Positions 1 to 9,026 are shown, counted from the stretch's first letter. The stretch is DNA of 64,000 nucleotides from an uncultured bacterium (GCA_938074205.1 CALJES010000003.1:186001-250000), one strand, 5' to 3'. The notes: generated from the sequence alone by a model not told the origin. Numbers and translations are program-made.

Positions 1-768
1 GGGGTTCGATCGTTTGTTATTATTGATGACCTGACTGAGGTTCGGCGCCACCAGAGAGTTCAAGAAGAGTTCCTCTCCAACGTGAGTCACGAGTTACGCA
101 CTCCGCTTACTGCAATCCGTACTACCGCGGAGGCTCTTATGTCAGGGGCAAAGAAAGATATCGTCTTATTGGATAGGTTTTTGACTACTATAGTCAGGGA
201 AGTTGATAGGCTTTCTAATCTTGTAGGAGACCTTACTGAGATAGTACGTATCAGCTCCGGGATGACCTTGACTGAGAAAAGCTACTGCGACGCCGCAGAT
301 ATAGTTTCGCAGGCGGTCGAAGTTGTGCGCCCCCTAGCAAAGCAGAAGAACATAGAAATCAGCGTCGACTTGCCTGAGCGGCTAGTTGTCTACTGTGACG
401 GAACGCAGATGGTACACGCGGTTCGGAATCTAGTCGACAACGCAGTAAAGTATACTCCTGATGGTGGGAAAGTTAGCGTGGCGGCGGGTCTCAACGATGA
501 TAAGTTTTACGTTCGCGTCTGTGACACTGGTATTGGCATACCGCAGGGCGAGGTTCGACGTATTTTTGAGCGTTTTTATCGGGTGGACAAAGCACGTTCG
601 CGACAGTACGGGGGCACAGGACTAGGTTTGTCAATAGTGAAGGAAATCGTGGAGTCACACGGAGGCGAGGTGACTGTTGAGACGGAACTCGGCAAAGGCA
701 GCACTTTCACTATTTTTCTACCGCTGAGAAGAGCCAACGGCGAGTGCAGCACCAACCGATCAGCTTGA
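1..768 (+). CDS. Sensor histidine kinase, PhoR-like, 5' end cut off by window
   Basis: This is the C-terminal part of a two-component sensor kinase. The frame is open from base 1, so the gene begins outside the window. The first 27 codons look like the end of a PAS-type sensor domain. They run into the H-box SHELRTPL (the phospho-accepting His) and then the ATP-binding domain: N-box with NLVDNAVKYTP, G1 box DTGIGIP, F-box RIFERFYRVDK and G2 box GGTGLGLSIVKEIVESHGG. The motif order and spacing are those of the HisKA/HATPase_c family, close to PhoR/ResE. A GTG at position 82 could be mistaken for a start but lies inside the conserved H-box. No response regulator follows, so it must be upstream or elsewhere. 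The signal sensed cannot be told from this fragment. Confidence 0.93.
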   Translation, partial: GVRSFVIIDDLTEVRRHQRVQEEFLSNVSHELRTPLTAIRTTAEALMSGAKKDIVLLDRFLTTIVREVDRLSNLVGDLTEIVRISSGMTLTEKSYCDAADIVSQAVEVVRPLAKQKNIEISVDLPERLVVYCDGTQMVHAVRNLVDNAVKYTPDGGKVSVAAGLNDDKFYVRVCDTGIGIPQGEVRRIFERFYRVDKARSRQYGGTGLGLSIVKEIVESHGGEVTVETELGKGSTFTIFLPLRRANGECSTNRSA

Positions 769-924
769 GTGAAGTTGGATAACTCCAGTTTGATAGGTCT
801 TTGCCGAAAAAGCGCAGGTAATGCTGCGTCGCGGGCGGAAGCCGAATTATACGAGGTATACGGAACCTAAGCTGCGAAATACTCCTTGTGATGAAAGTTG
901 TACTTGTGATCAACTTGAAGCTTG

Positions 925-953
925 TTGGCAAGCCCATCGAGCTGTGCTATTAT
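925..953 (+). promoter_or_regulatory. Sigma-70-type promoter of the rodZ-like gene
   Basis: A TTGGCA -35 box (925-930) and a TATTAT -10 box (948-953) are separated by 17 bp. Transcription would start near 960, about 25 nt before the ATG at 986. No convincing Shine-Dalgarno sequence is seen before that ATG. Confidence 0.65.
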
Positions 954-985
954 TGCAGTCCAGATAACAACTAGTTACTTGGCTC

Positions 986-1777
986 ATGGCAAAATCTCAA
1001 ATGGCAGACGATATATCTTCCATAGGACAGATATTGAGAGACAAGCGAGAGAGCAAAAATCTCAGTATCGAAGACGTCCACGAAGCAACGAAAATTACAG
1101 TCGACTACATCAACGCTTTAGAGGAAAACCGCTTCGATGTATTTCCTAACAAGGTATACGCTCGGGCATTCCTTCGTGACTATGCGAACTTTCTCGGTCT
1201 TGATAGCTCAATCTTGCTTGCCAGGTACGAAGAGGAGTATCAGACGTTGCCAGCATCCGAGCCGATTAAAATGGCAACGGGGCGAAGTGCTTGGAGAATT
1301 TTCGTATGGGCATTGATCATAATCGTCTTGGCAGCTGGGGGCATCGTTGGATATGATTGGTGGGTTAAGTCGTCCCTGAAATTCACTAGCGCCCGTGTTC
1401 AAGAGCGTTCGCCGGCTACTCTTTCGTACGAACCATTATTGCCTGCCAAGCCCCGCAAGATACAATCCAAACAACCCGCTTCCGATACACGACCGGCGCA
1501 TCCTCCGACCGAACCGTCGGTGTCCAACAAGGTCACGCTGCAAGTTACAGCACTGCGCGATGTCTGGGTAAGAGTTAAGTGCGACGGTGTGAGGGTATAC
1601 GAAAGCATAATGCCTAAGGGGACCACCAAGACTTTTACAGCGCGCGAGTTTATAAACATACGCACTGGGATGGCTGGGGCAGTTCAGCTTGTTCTGGATG
1701 GAGTGCCTCAACCGCCTATGGGTACACTTAAGATGCCCGGCGAGAAAACATTTCGTCGCTCCCAGACGGTTCCCTAA
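986..1777 (+). CDS. RodZ-like protein: helix-turn-helix, one membrane span, DUF4115-type tail
   Basis: A 263-aa membrane-anchored protein. Residues about 10-80 form an XRE-type helix-turn-helix of the HTH_25 type (ILRDKRESKNLSIEDVHEAT, then Y-A-RAFLRDYANFLGL). A hydrophobic membrane span lies at about 97-118, followed by a Pro/Ser/Thr-rich linker. The extracytoplasmic end (about 180-250) has the VTALRDVWVRVKCDG pattern of DUF4115. In family members RodZ links the MreB cytoskeleton to the cell-wall elongation machinery. This protein probably has such a shape-related role, but many RodZ-like proteins are uncharacterised and mreB is not in view. The gene has its own promoter. The ATG at 986 is used because it follows the promoter; an ATG at 1001 is an alternative. 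Confidence 0.85.
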   Translation: MAKSQMADDISSIGQILRDKRESKNLSIEDVHEATKITVDYINALEENRFDVFPNKVYARAFLRDYANFLGLDSSILLARYEEEYQTLPASEPIKMATGRSAWRIFVWALIIIVLAAGGIVGYDWWVKSSLKFTSARVQERSPATLSYEPLLPAKPRKIQSKQPASDTRPAHPPTEPSVSNKVTLQVTALRDVWVRVKCDGVRVYESIMPKGTTKTFTAREFINIRTGMAGAVQLVLDGVPQPPMGTLKMPGEKTFRRSQTVP

Positions 1778-1922
1778 TAAGATACAGCAGGTTTCTCATT
1801 TGCGGATGATGGGGGCGACAAAAGGAAAAATGTTGCGTCTTGTAGAAACAAGAGGAAGCAAAAGGATCTGACTGTCGTATCGAGCTGCGGAGTCAAATAA
1901 TTGGTTCAGGGAGGATAGTTGT

Positions 1923-2636
1923 ATGAGAATACTTCTTTTGGCGTTAGTGGCGATGCTGCTCGCAGTTTCAGCTGCAGGCAGCACGAGTGCAGGTGTCTGT
2001 TTTTATGGATTGAGCGGGTTGATAGAAACGCCTGACGACAGTACTATTGACCCAAGTGCGGTGGTTCTAACAGGTAAAGATGCACCCGATTTCGATGATT
2101 CAAATGTAGACGTGTATAGCTACGGCGGAGCGACTGGGATTGTCCCAAAATTGGAAGTGGGTGTTGTTGGACTTGATACAGATGCCCCAGGCTCGAAAAT
2201 GCAGGCCATATTCAGTGCTAAGTATCGATTAATTGATGAGACTCCGGATAGGCCATCGGTTACCGTAGGCGTCGTGGACATAGGTAGCAGAATGGACAAG
2301 GTAAACGCCGATATCGACAATCCAAGCGCATTTGTTCTCTTCGGACGAAGCTTGTCGAGCGTTGCCCAACCATGGGCTGCAGCGGTTACGACGCCGCTGA
2401 AGTTCACACTCGGTATAGGAACAGGTTTGTTTAAAGGTGTCTTCGTGAGTGTAGATTGGTCACCTCAGGCTCGTTTGCACATAATGGCCGAATATTTAAC
2501 CAAGGGCTTGCGCCAGGACGACACTTTTAATGCAGGGCTACGCTACAACGCATTTGGGAGACTAAGTCTGGAAGCCGGAACAATGGCGTTCAAGGGCTTC
2601 TACGGTGGAGTAGCCTACACTCTATCCCTTTACTAG
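1923..2636 (+). CDS. Secreted outer-membrane beta-barrel protein, YjbH-like
   Basis: A 237-aa protein with an N-terminal signal peptide (hydrophobic core about residues 3-20, cleavage near STSAG). A GLSGLIETPDD motif follows, resembling the start of YjbH-type outer-membrane lipoprotein/barrel domains. The rest alternates polar and hydrophobic residues, as in short transmembrane beta strands, and the chain ends in an aromatic (YTLSLY), the usual C-terminal signal for barrel insertion. The start is supported by GGGAGG 9-10 nt upstream. In the YjbH family the role is linked to exopolysaccharide export, but the match here is by motif and general form only. It is followed after 13 nt by a secreted glycosidase, so the two may be co-expressed. 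Confidence 0.6.
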   Translation: MRILLLALVAMLLAVSAAGSTSAGVCFYGLSGLIETPDDSTIDPSAVVLTGKDAPDFDDSNVDVYSYGGATGIVPKLEVGVVGLDTDAPGSKMQAIFSAKYRLIDETPDRPSVTVGVVDIGSRMDKVNADIDNPSAFVLFGRSLSSVAQPWAAAVTTPLKFTLGIGTGLFKGVFVSVDWSPQARLHIMAEYLTKGLRQDDTFNAGLRYNAFGRLSLEAGTMAFKGFYGGVAYTLSLY

Positions 2637-2649
2637 GACTAGGTGCGGT

Positions 2650-5061
2650 GTGCAGTGCGGCGTTATGCAGGCAGTCTTGCGCGCTGTAATTTTGGGATGG
2701 ATTATGGCTGTGTATTGTTCGGCTGCTGCTTCGGCAGCAGCCGAACCTATTCGTTTGAGGGCTGCTACGGATTATCCCGATTTCTCTCGACTTCCTAGTT
2801 TCTACACCTCAGACCCAGACTACGACTCTTTCGTAAACGAGTGGTTCATGCGTCACTTGTCTGTCGACGAGAGAGGAGTATACTACGGCAGTACGGTTTG
2901 CCTAGGTACCGTGGACCAAATGTGGGTAATAGACTGGGACGCTTGGATGTTGCCATGGATCGACCGCGGTGCTATGGGAAAGGCACGGCAGATGGGGACC
3001 GACTGTGATGTAGTTCTAACCACGATCAGAGATTGCACCGTCGACAAATACGGATACGCATTCGGTGCGCGGTTGTGTACTGAGCCGAATAATTCGCTTG
3101 GTGGATATAAACCCACATTCGGCTGGCCCTGGCCTAAGTACAACCGAAATACGCTTGTCGATTGCCCGACAGGCTGGGAGTTCAACGATCAAAATGATGG
3201 AGCTCGATCACAGTGGGTTGTAAGAGACATCGATCTAGCTCCCGGGTACGTTGACTGTCGTTTGGAAGGTATAATAACCGGTCCTCGACCTGAATTGATA
3301 AGTCCTAAGTTTGACGTCGACGCATTCCAGGTTCCCATACTGGAAATAGACATAGCATTCAAAGGAAGCTCGCGGGAACGCCTCAGCGAACTGATAAATG
3401 GACTTCGCGTTTATTGGACTACAGATTGTTCAGGTCGATTCTCGGAAGAGCGCATGGTGACAGTTGATTTTAGTGTTCTGCCGCCAAAGGATTATCCGGA
3501 TGACTATGCGTCTATGGCTTCGGAAAATGAATTCCGGTATCCCTTGTTCTTTCCAATGTACTTGCATCCTGAATGGGGCAGGCAAGGAAAGCGGATAACC
3601 AGGTTGAAAATAATTCCGTGCGGTCCCGCGGCTGTAGGCATAACTGTGTCGATTAACTACGTTCGGGCTACTTACGACGTACGGTTAATGACAAGCAATA
3701 CCGCTCTGATCAACTCAGCCTTTCGCTTCTATATGTGGTCTGGAGATCTAGAGTTTCTGAAGCTGGTCATGCCCAAACTCCGTAGAGCTGTCCTGTTCTT
3801 GAACGAGCATATGCAGGGCCGCAAAACACATCTAGTGTGCGGTGATTGGATGGTGGGTAAGGACGGTTTGGGCGGAGACAACGTAGGTCATGGCCAGATT
3901 GGAAGCTATTGGGATCTGTTGCCTTCTGGAAGGTTTGACATCGACAGCAGCTGTGATTACTACTATGCGCTCAAGTCTATGGCCGAGCTCGAGAGGGTTG
4001 TGCGAAAGTATCGTATACAACTCCCCGAAGTCTCTGTCATCGGCCCCGACAATTTCAGCGTGATAGGTTATCGCGAGACTCCCGAGAGTCTTGACAGGCT
4101 GGCACGGCTCGTAAAGAGAAAGATTGAGCAAGTCTTTTGGCTAGACGACAAACAACGTTTCTGCCGCAATATAGACGTCAATGGTAACCGGCACGACTAT
4201 GGTTTCCTCCATCACAATCTTGAGGCGCTACTTCTCGGTGTGGGCACCGATTTCCAGAGACAAGCTATTGTTTCTTGGCTCAATGGTAATCGAATTATAA
4301 GGGGTGATACGTCGGTCGGAGCCGATATCTATCGCTGGCGGTTTGGTCCGCGCTTTTCGACCGTTCACAATGAGAACTACTATTTCTGGCCTTGGATCCA
4401 CGATCGCAAAAACTATCCTGAGGCTGCTCGCAACTATGTGTTCGGCCAGCAATATCAGAACGGCGGGGCGGCACCTTTCACTGGGCTCTTTGACTTAATG
4501 GCGAGGTGTGCTACCGGTAAACAGGAGGAAATTAACAGAGCATTCGAAAGGACCCTCGAGATCAAGCAGTGGTTTGCAGAGGTCAAATCTGCGGGTGGAG
4601 AGGGTAGGAATTTTTATAGAAAGTACTACGAGGGGCATCCTGAGCGTGGTATATTGCAGAGTCCTAACCCCGGTGGATTGGGGCTGGATCGCGAGTTCTT
4701 GTCTGATTCCAGCGTTGGCACAGTGTTTCTCTTCTATGCGTTCCTGGGCGTGGACTCAACTGAAGAAGGCGTGTTAGACATTAGACCGGCTGTACCGACA
4801 GCACTTCGGAAAATCGGTGTGCGAAACGTTTTTTACCGAGGTAACTATCTCACGATCGAATCCGGCAAAAACTACGTATCCCTAGCTCAGAGCAGGATAC
4901 TTAATGGCAAGGATCTAAAGGTGCGCGTGTTGTTTAGAAATACTGCCGGTGCAACCAGAGTTCTGATTGATGGAAATGATTGTCCAAATTTTGTGCGAGG
5001 TCGCGATGGTTCGATTACAGTAGTTACCAACTTGGCTCCTATTACAATAGAGATTAGATGA
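2650..5061 (+). CDS. Secreted six-hairpin glycosidase-like protein
   Basis: An 803-aa protein with a signal peptide ending near the Ala-rich stretch after C23. A beta-rich N-terminal half (to about residue 340) precedes a catalytic-type (alpha/alpha)6 barrel. The barrel is recognised by helical repeats such as NTALINSAFRFYMWSGDLEF, followed by SSCDYYYALKSMAELERV and a late EGVLDIRP-like beta domain. This layout is seen in six-hairpin glycosidases (GH78, GH95, GH63 and similar), which hydrolyse glycosidic bonds of plant or microbial polysaccharides. I cannot assign a family or substrate. A GTG at 2650 or an ATG at 2665 could start it; both leave the signal peptide intact. It lies 13 nt after the barrel gene and 19 nt before the ceramidase-family gene, consistent with one operon. 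Confidence 0.7.
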   Translation: MQCGVMQAVLRAVILGWIMAVYCSAAASAAAEPIRLRAATDYPDFSRLPSFYTSDPDYDSFVNEWFMRHLSVDERGVYYGSTVCLGTVDQMWVIDWDAWMLPWIDRGAMGKARQMGTDCDVVLTTIRDCTVDKYGYAFGARLCTEPNNSLGGYKPTFGWPWPKYNRNTLVDCPTGWEFNDQNDGARSQWVVRDIDLAPGYVDCRLEGIITGPRPELISPKFDVDAFQVPILEIDIAFKGSSRERLSELINGLRVYWTTDCSGRFSEERMVTVDFSVLPPKDYPDDYASMASENEFRYPLFFPMYLHPEWGRQGKRITRLKIIPCGPAAVGITVSINYVRATYDVRLMTSNTALINSAFRFYMWSGDLEFLKLVMPKLRRAVLFLNEHMQGRKTHLVCGDWMVGKDGLGGDNVGHGQIGSYWDLLPSGRFDIDSSCDYYYALKSMAELERVVRKYRIQLPEVSVIGPDNFSVIGYRETPESLDRLARLVKRKIEQVFWLDDKQRFCRNIDVNGNRHDYGFLHHNLEALLLGVGTDFQRQAIVSWLNGNRIIRGDTSVGADIYRWRFGPRFSTVHNENYYFWPWIHDRKNYPEAARNYVFGQQYQNGGAAPFTGLFDLMARCATGKQEEINRAFERTLEIKQWFAEVKSAGGEGRNFYRKYYEGHPERGILQSPNPGGLGLDREFLSDSSVGTVFLFYAFLGVDSTEEGVLDIRPAVPTALRKIGVRNVFYRGNYLTIESGKNYVSLAQSRILNGKDLKVRVLFRNTAGATRVLIDGNDCPNFVRGRDGSITVVTNLAPITIEIR

Positions 5062-5080
5062 GGGATGCATAGCAGATTTT

Positions 5081-6406
5081 ATGGGTGAGCTAAAGGCAGC
5101 TGCGGCAATTACTGATCTAAACCCCCAGGCAGGACAGTGGATGACAGGTTACGGTGCTCGTGTTGATCCAGCGGTTGGAACACACGACTCCTTGACGGCT
5201 CGTGTGATAATGCTCGATAACGGCGGTCATCGTCTGGTCATAATAGCCTGTGATCTTCTTGGGCTTGAGCCGGCATTTGTTAAACGTCTCCGTAGGCATC
5301 TCAAACGAAAAATCGGACTTCCCGAATCTGCATTGTTGATTTCTTGCACTCACACTCACTCCGGCGCAGCGTCGATGCGGATGCGAGGCCAGATGGGCCA
5401 TGTGAATAAAGAGTGGCTGCAGACTGTTGAGGAACGGCTCGTTGGCCTAGTCTGTAGCCTCGAGGAACGGTTGGAGTCGGCGCAGGTCGCTTTGGGATCG
5501 ACAACAGTTTCGGGCATCGGCTTCAACAGGCAGGATCGTTCGCGGGATGTTGATCCCGAGCTCGTGGTGTTGGCAGTAGAACGCCGCGATGGTTCATCGA
5601 TTGCGACCTTGGTTAACTATTCCACTCACGCAGTTGTTTTAGGTCCTCAAAACCTGCTCTTTTCAGGCGATTTTCCAGGGGCAGTAGCCCGCCATATCGA
5701 TAAGTTGATCGGGGGCGTCGGGCTATATTTACAGGGAGCTTGCGGCGACGTAGACCCTGTGATCCAAATCGAAAAAGGATGGGGCCGGGGGACATTCGAG
5801 GACTGCGAGGAAATCGGAAAGCAGTTGGCTGAGGCTGCTGTTGGATGCTTAGCAGGTCGAACGCGGACAGCGAGAGTTGTCCTTAACTCATCATTCCGAA
5901 TGGTAGCGGTTCCGCTCGACGAACCACCGTCTTTGACCGATCTCGACCGACTTATTCGCCAGTTCAACTCTGAAAAAAAGGAAGCTCTATCAAATACGGG
6001 ACCTTGCCGAGTAAAGGCATGTACTGCAGGCGAAATGCTGCAGTGGGCTCGAGCACTGCGTCTTCGAATGGTTCGCGGAACGGTGCCAAGAGAACTTAAA
6101 GCTGAGGTCTATGCTGCGCGGATAAATGAGCTTCGAGTCGTTGGCTTGCCGTTTGAGACCTACACAGACATAGGTTTGGGTATCAAGCGCAGCATCAAAT
6201 CGAAATGTGGTGCTAACACTAATGTAATGTTTGTAGGCTATGCCAATGGGCTGTATGGCTATTGTCCTACCACTTGGGCAAAAGAGCAGGGCGGATATGG
6301 GGCCGATGTGTCGTGTCGGTGGTTTAGTGCCTTGCTCACGCCGATAGCCCGCGGGGCGGACGATATACTTGTGGAAGAAGCCGCGGCTTTGGCTTGTGGG
6401 TTGTAG
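5081..6406 (+). CDS. Neutral/alkaline ceramidase-family hydrolase, N-terminal domain only
   Basis: A 441-aa protein related to the catalytic domain of neutral ceramidases (PF04734), zinc amidases that release the fatty acid from ceramide. Visible family features are the opening ITDLNPQAGQWMTGYG, the metal-site region SCTHTHSGAA, a second His in NYSTHAVVLGPQN, and the QGACGDVDP motif. It is shorter than full ceramidases, lacking the C-terminal immunoglobulin-like domain, and has no signal peptide, although its neighbour upstream is secreted. Such short homologues occur in many environmental bacteria and most have no tested substrate, so the ceramidase activity is only a family-level guess. The ATG at 5091-5093 is out of frame; the start at 5081 lacks a strong ribosome site. 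Confidence 0.75.
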   Translation: MGELKAAAAITDLNPQAGQWMTGYGARVDPAVGTHDSLTARVIMLDNGGHRLVIIACDLLGLEPAFVKRLRRHLKRKIGLPESALLISCTHTHSGAASMRMRGQMGHVNKEWLQTVEERLVGLVCSLEERLESAQVALGSTTVSGIGFNRQDRSRDVDPELVVLAVERRDGSSIATLVNYSTHAVVLGPQNLLFSGDFPGAVARHIDKLIGGVGLYLQGACGDVDPVIQIEKGWGRGTFEDCEEIGKQLAEAAVGCLAGRTRTARVVLNSSFRMVAVPLDEPPSLTDLDRLIRQFNSEKKEALSNTGPCRVKACTAGEMLQWARALRLRMVRGTVPRELKAEVYAARINELRVVGLPFETYTDIGLGIKRSIKSKCGANTNVMFVGYANGLYGYCPTTWAKEQGGYGADVSCRWFSALLTPIARGADDILVEEAAALACGL

Positions 6407-6470
6407 TTATTCGAATATTGAGCAATTGCTGAGTGGACTATTACCAACTTACGAAGAAGACGTGGTAAAG

Positions 6471-7418
6471 ATGGAAGATGTGTTATACGATGTTGCAGTT
6501 GTAGGAGGTGGTCCTGCTGGGCTTGCTTGCGCCATTTACACAGGCAGGGCAAAGCTGAAGACGGTTGTCTTGGATAGGTCTCCTTCGGGTGGTTCTTTGG
6601 CTCGGGCAACCAAGATTTCAAATTATCCAGGAGTCAAAGGTCCCATTCCGGGTGCGGAACTGCTGCAGACAATGCGCGACCAGGCGTTGAGTTTTGGCTG
6701 CGAGTACCGCAAGACTGCAGTTGTTGCGGTGGATCTACATTCTGATCCAAAGTCACTGTATGCGACCGACGGTGTCTTTAGGGCGCGAACGGTTCTGATT
6801 GCTACCGGTTCCAGAGGTCGCGCGGATAAGATCGAGGGTGAGGAGGAATTTTTGGGTAGAGGAGTCGGCTATTGCGCTACTTGTGACGCGGCTTTCTATC
6901 AGGGGAAGGTGGTAGCTGTTACGGGCTGCGACGAGACTGCTGCAGAGGAAGCACTACTAGTGGCACGGTTTGCTCGCCAAGTATACCTGGTATGCCCCAA
7001 GAGTGAGCTCGCCATACCAGCGCATTTTTTGCACGAACTGGAAAAGGCCTCCAACGTTGATGTAGTTTTAGGAGCAAGTCCTCGTAGAATTGTCGGCGAA
7101 CAGTTCGTCAATGGTCTTGTCGTTAGGGTAAGAGCAGAAGGCGAAAAAACGATTCCAGTCGATGGGGTCTTTATGCTTCTCAGCGGTACTGCTCCGGTTA
7201 CGGATTTCTTGGGAGGGTCCGTGCAGTTAAGTTCCGACGGGTGCATAATAGTCGACTGCAATCAAGCGACAAACGTGCCTGGCGTGTACGCGGCCGGTGA
7301 TGTGACCTGCATTCATCCAAGACAAGCCATTATTGCTGCTGCGGAGGGGGTTATTGCTGCTCTGCAGATCGACAAATACATACGAGGCGCAGAAACAGTG
7401 AAGCCGGATTATACGTGA
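6471..7418 (+). CDS. Thioredoxin-reductase-like flavoprotein with altered NAD(P)H site
   Basis: A 315-aa FAD protein of the TrxB family. The FAD-binding GGGPAG motif is at residues 11-16, the redox-active CATC at 135-138, and the second FAD motif (GVYAAGDV) near the C terminus. The usual NADPH loop has diverged: GGGxxA reads TGCDETA, and the HRR motif that grips the 2'-phosphate reads CPK (about residue 175). It may therefore use NADH, ferredoxin or another donor, as ferredoxin-dependent flavin thioredoxin reductases do; this is inference. The ATG at 6471 puts the Rossmann motif at the usual distance. A GTG at 6462 is an alternative, and an earlier in-frame ATG at 6369 would overlap the ceramidase gene by 38 nt. 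Its stop overlaps the next start in TGATG. Confidence 0.82.
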   Translation: MEDVLYDVAVVGGGPAGLACAIYTGRAKLKTVVLDRSPSGGSLARATKISNYPGVKGPIPGAELLQTMRDQALSFGCEYRKTAVVAVDLHSDPKSLYATDGVFRARTVLIATGSRGRADKIEGEEEFLGRGVGYCATCDAAFYQGKVVAVTGCDETAAEEALLVARFARQVYLVCPKSELAIPAHFLHELEKASNVDVVLGASPRRIVGEQFVNGLVVRVRAEGEKTIPVDGVFMLLSGTAPVTDFLGGSVQLSSDGCIIVDCNQATNVPGVYAAGDVTCIHPRQAIIAAAEGVIAALQIDKYIRGAETVKPDYT

Positions 7419-8233
7419 TGCCAGACACAGTCGATCCGCGCAATGAGCTGAATGATTTGCCGAATACCGAGTGGATGATCCACACCAAAAGCGTGTGGTT
7501 CAGCATCCCTCCTCAGCGCGATAAGCAGAAGAGGTTGCATCCTGCAACTTTTGCCGAGTCCGATATAGTCCGCTTGGTTAAGTTTTTCACCAAGCGCGGT
7601 GCAAGGGTACTTGACCCGTTTGTGGGAACAGGTTCGACACTCGTAGCCTGCGCACAATGCGGCCGCAGTGGAGTAGGTATAGAGCTTATTCCATATTGGG
7701 CAGATATTGCGCGCAGCCGGGTATCCTCCCTGCGAGATTTGTTGACTGAGCAAACCGTAATCTGTGGAGACGCTCGCGATATTCTGCCGAACATGGCTGA
7801 TGAAACGTTCGATTTCGTTGTAACAAGTCCTCCGTACTGGAGTATCCTTCGCAAAGATAACGACCACAAGGTAAGAGCGGAGCGCAAGTCTAAAGGATTG
7901 CACACTCGCTACAGCGACCATGAGAAGGATCTAGGCAATATTGCTTCTTACGGGGAATTCTTGAGGGAGCTTGGAACTGTATTCCAGGAATGCCGGCGCG
8001 TGCTCAAGAACCGCCGGTACATGTGTGTTATTGTCTCAGACTTTCGCCATAAATCGCGTTTCATCGCCTATCATGCCGACCTGGCGCGCGTCATAGAGTC
8101 TGTCGGGTGTACACTGGAAGGTATTACGATTCTTGTTCAAAACAATAAGAATTTGTATCCTTATGGTATCCCTTACGCTTTTGTGTCTAACATCCACCAC
8201 CAGTATGTACTCGTGTTTCGCAGGGGCAGTTGA
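7418..8233 (+). CDS. DNA (N4-cytosine or N6-adenine) methyltransferase, permuted motif order
   Basis: A 271-aa SAM-dependent DNA amino-methyltransferase. Motif I, DPFVGTGST, lies at about residues 66-74 and the catalytic TSPPYW at about 136-141. The segments around them look like the two halves of a beta-class enzyme (HPATF...VLDPF and GDARDIL...SPPY) but in swapped order. SPPY favours N4-cytosine methylation, though this does not settle the product. No restriction endonuclease or specificity subunit is nearby, so it is an orphan enzyme here. Translation is probably coupled to the flavoprotein gene through the TGATG overlap. A GTG one codon upstream (7415) could also serve. The gene converges with sigH, 28 nt away. 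Confidence 0.85.
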   Translation: MPDTVDPRNELNDLPNTEWMIHTKSVWFSIPPQRDKQKRLHPATFAESDIVRLVKFFTKRGARVLDPFVGTGSTLVACAQCGRSGVGIELIPYWADIARSRVSSLRDLLTEQTVICGDARDILPNMADETFDFVVTSPPYWSILRKDNDHKVRAERKSKGLHTRYSDHEKDLGNIASYGEFLRELGTVFQECRRVLKNRRYMCVIVSDFRHKSRFIAYHADLARVIESVGCTLEGITILVQNNKNLYPYGIPYAFVSNIHHQYVLVFRRGS

Positions 8234-8261
8234 TAGAGGTTTCCGAACAATCGGCTAAGAC

Positions 8262-8927
8262 CTAAGCTAGCAGGTAGTCACGGGCGCGAGAGACTTTCTT
8301 TCGAATGCGACCTAACGCATTGTCCACTGATTTCGGCTTGCAAGCTAGTCGTCGCGCGATCTCGCAATACGATCCTCCCTGGTTATACTCTTGCAAAACC
8401 TGCCATTCGAAGTCCGAAAGCATCCTGCGCACAAGCGCTTTGAGCAGTCTTGTGCTTTCTGCTTTGAGCAGAACCGCTTCAGGGTCAACCGCTTCTTCTG
8501 CGATGACAATTTCTGAAAGGTTGCATTCAGAGTCGTTGTCCTCGACGTATTGGTCCAGAGACGTGGCGCTGTTCAAAGGCCACTGCTTTCGTCGAGTTGC
8601 CGTCTTCACGGCGGAAATGATGTGGCGCTCGACGCAGATGCGCGCGAATGAAAGAAACGAGATTTCGCTGTCCGGAGAATAGTCCATTATAGACCGCCAC
8701 AGGCCTATCATTCCAACCTGCAGTACGTCTTCTCGATCTCCCCCCAGCAGGAAGTACGAGCGCGCTTTGTTGCGGACCAAGCCCCGATACTTGTACAGCA
8801 AATACTCAGCAGCACGCAAATCGCCTTTTTGCGCCAACTCTACAACGCTGTCTACCGGCAGCCTGTCATAACGAATCCATCTTGTAGACAAGTTTCTCAC
8901 TTCCCTACGTGTCCGCTTTTGAAACAT
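8262..8927 (-). CDS. sigH: RNA polymerase sigma factor, SigH (sporulation sigma-H) type
   Basis: A 221-aa sigma-70-family factor that resembles the Bacillus sigma-H (Spo0H) group rather than ECF factors. Region 2 contains LLYKYRGLVRNKARSYFLLG, then DREDVLQVGMIGLWRSI for -10 recognition, and ATRRKQWPLNSATSLDQ follows. Region 4 ends with GGSYCEIARRLACKPKSVDNA, a helix-turn-helix for the -35 element. In Firmicutes sigma-H controls the entry into stationary phase and sporulation. In a diderm with LPS-export genes another stationary-phase or competence role is more likely. About 18 residues before the usual N terminus may mean that a later start is used; no ribosome site is clear. It lies downstream of lptF-lptD on the same strand. 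Confidence 0.88.
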   Translation of the reverse strand: MFQKRTRREVRNLSTRWIRYDRLPVDSVVELAQKGDLRAAEYLLYKYRGLVRNKARSYFLLGGDREDVLQVGMIGLWRSIMDYSPDSEISFLSFARICVERHIISAVKTATRRKQWPLNSATSLDQYVEDNDSECNLSEIVIAEEAVDPEAVLLKAESTRLLKALVRRMLSDFEWQVLQEYNQGGSYCEIARRLACKPKSVDNALGRIRKKVSRARDYLLA

Positions 8928-9026
8928 CTCGACTTATTGTCTATGCTGGACTGCGATACCTGCTTGGATTATATCCTCACTTTAAGTGCTCGGCAACTGG
9001 CAATTGTGCGTGAGACAACAGGCGAG

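Noticed and set aside
7415-8233. Complete restriction-modification system
   Set aside because: Only the methyltransferase is present; the neighbours are a flavoprotein and a sigma factor, not a nuclease.
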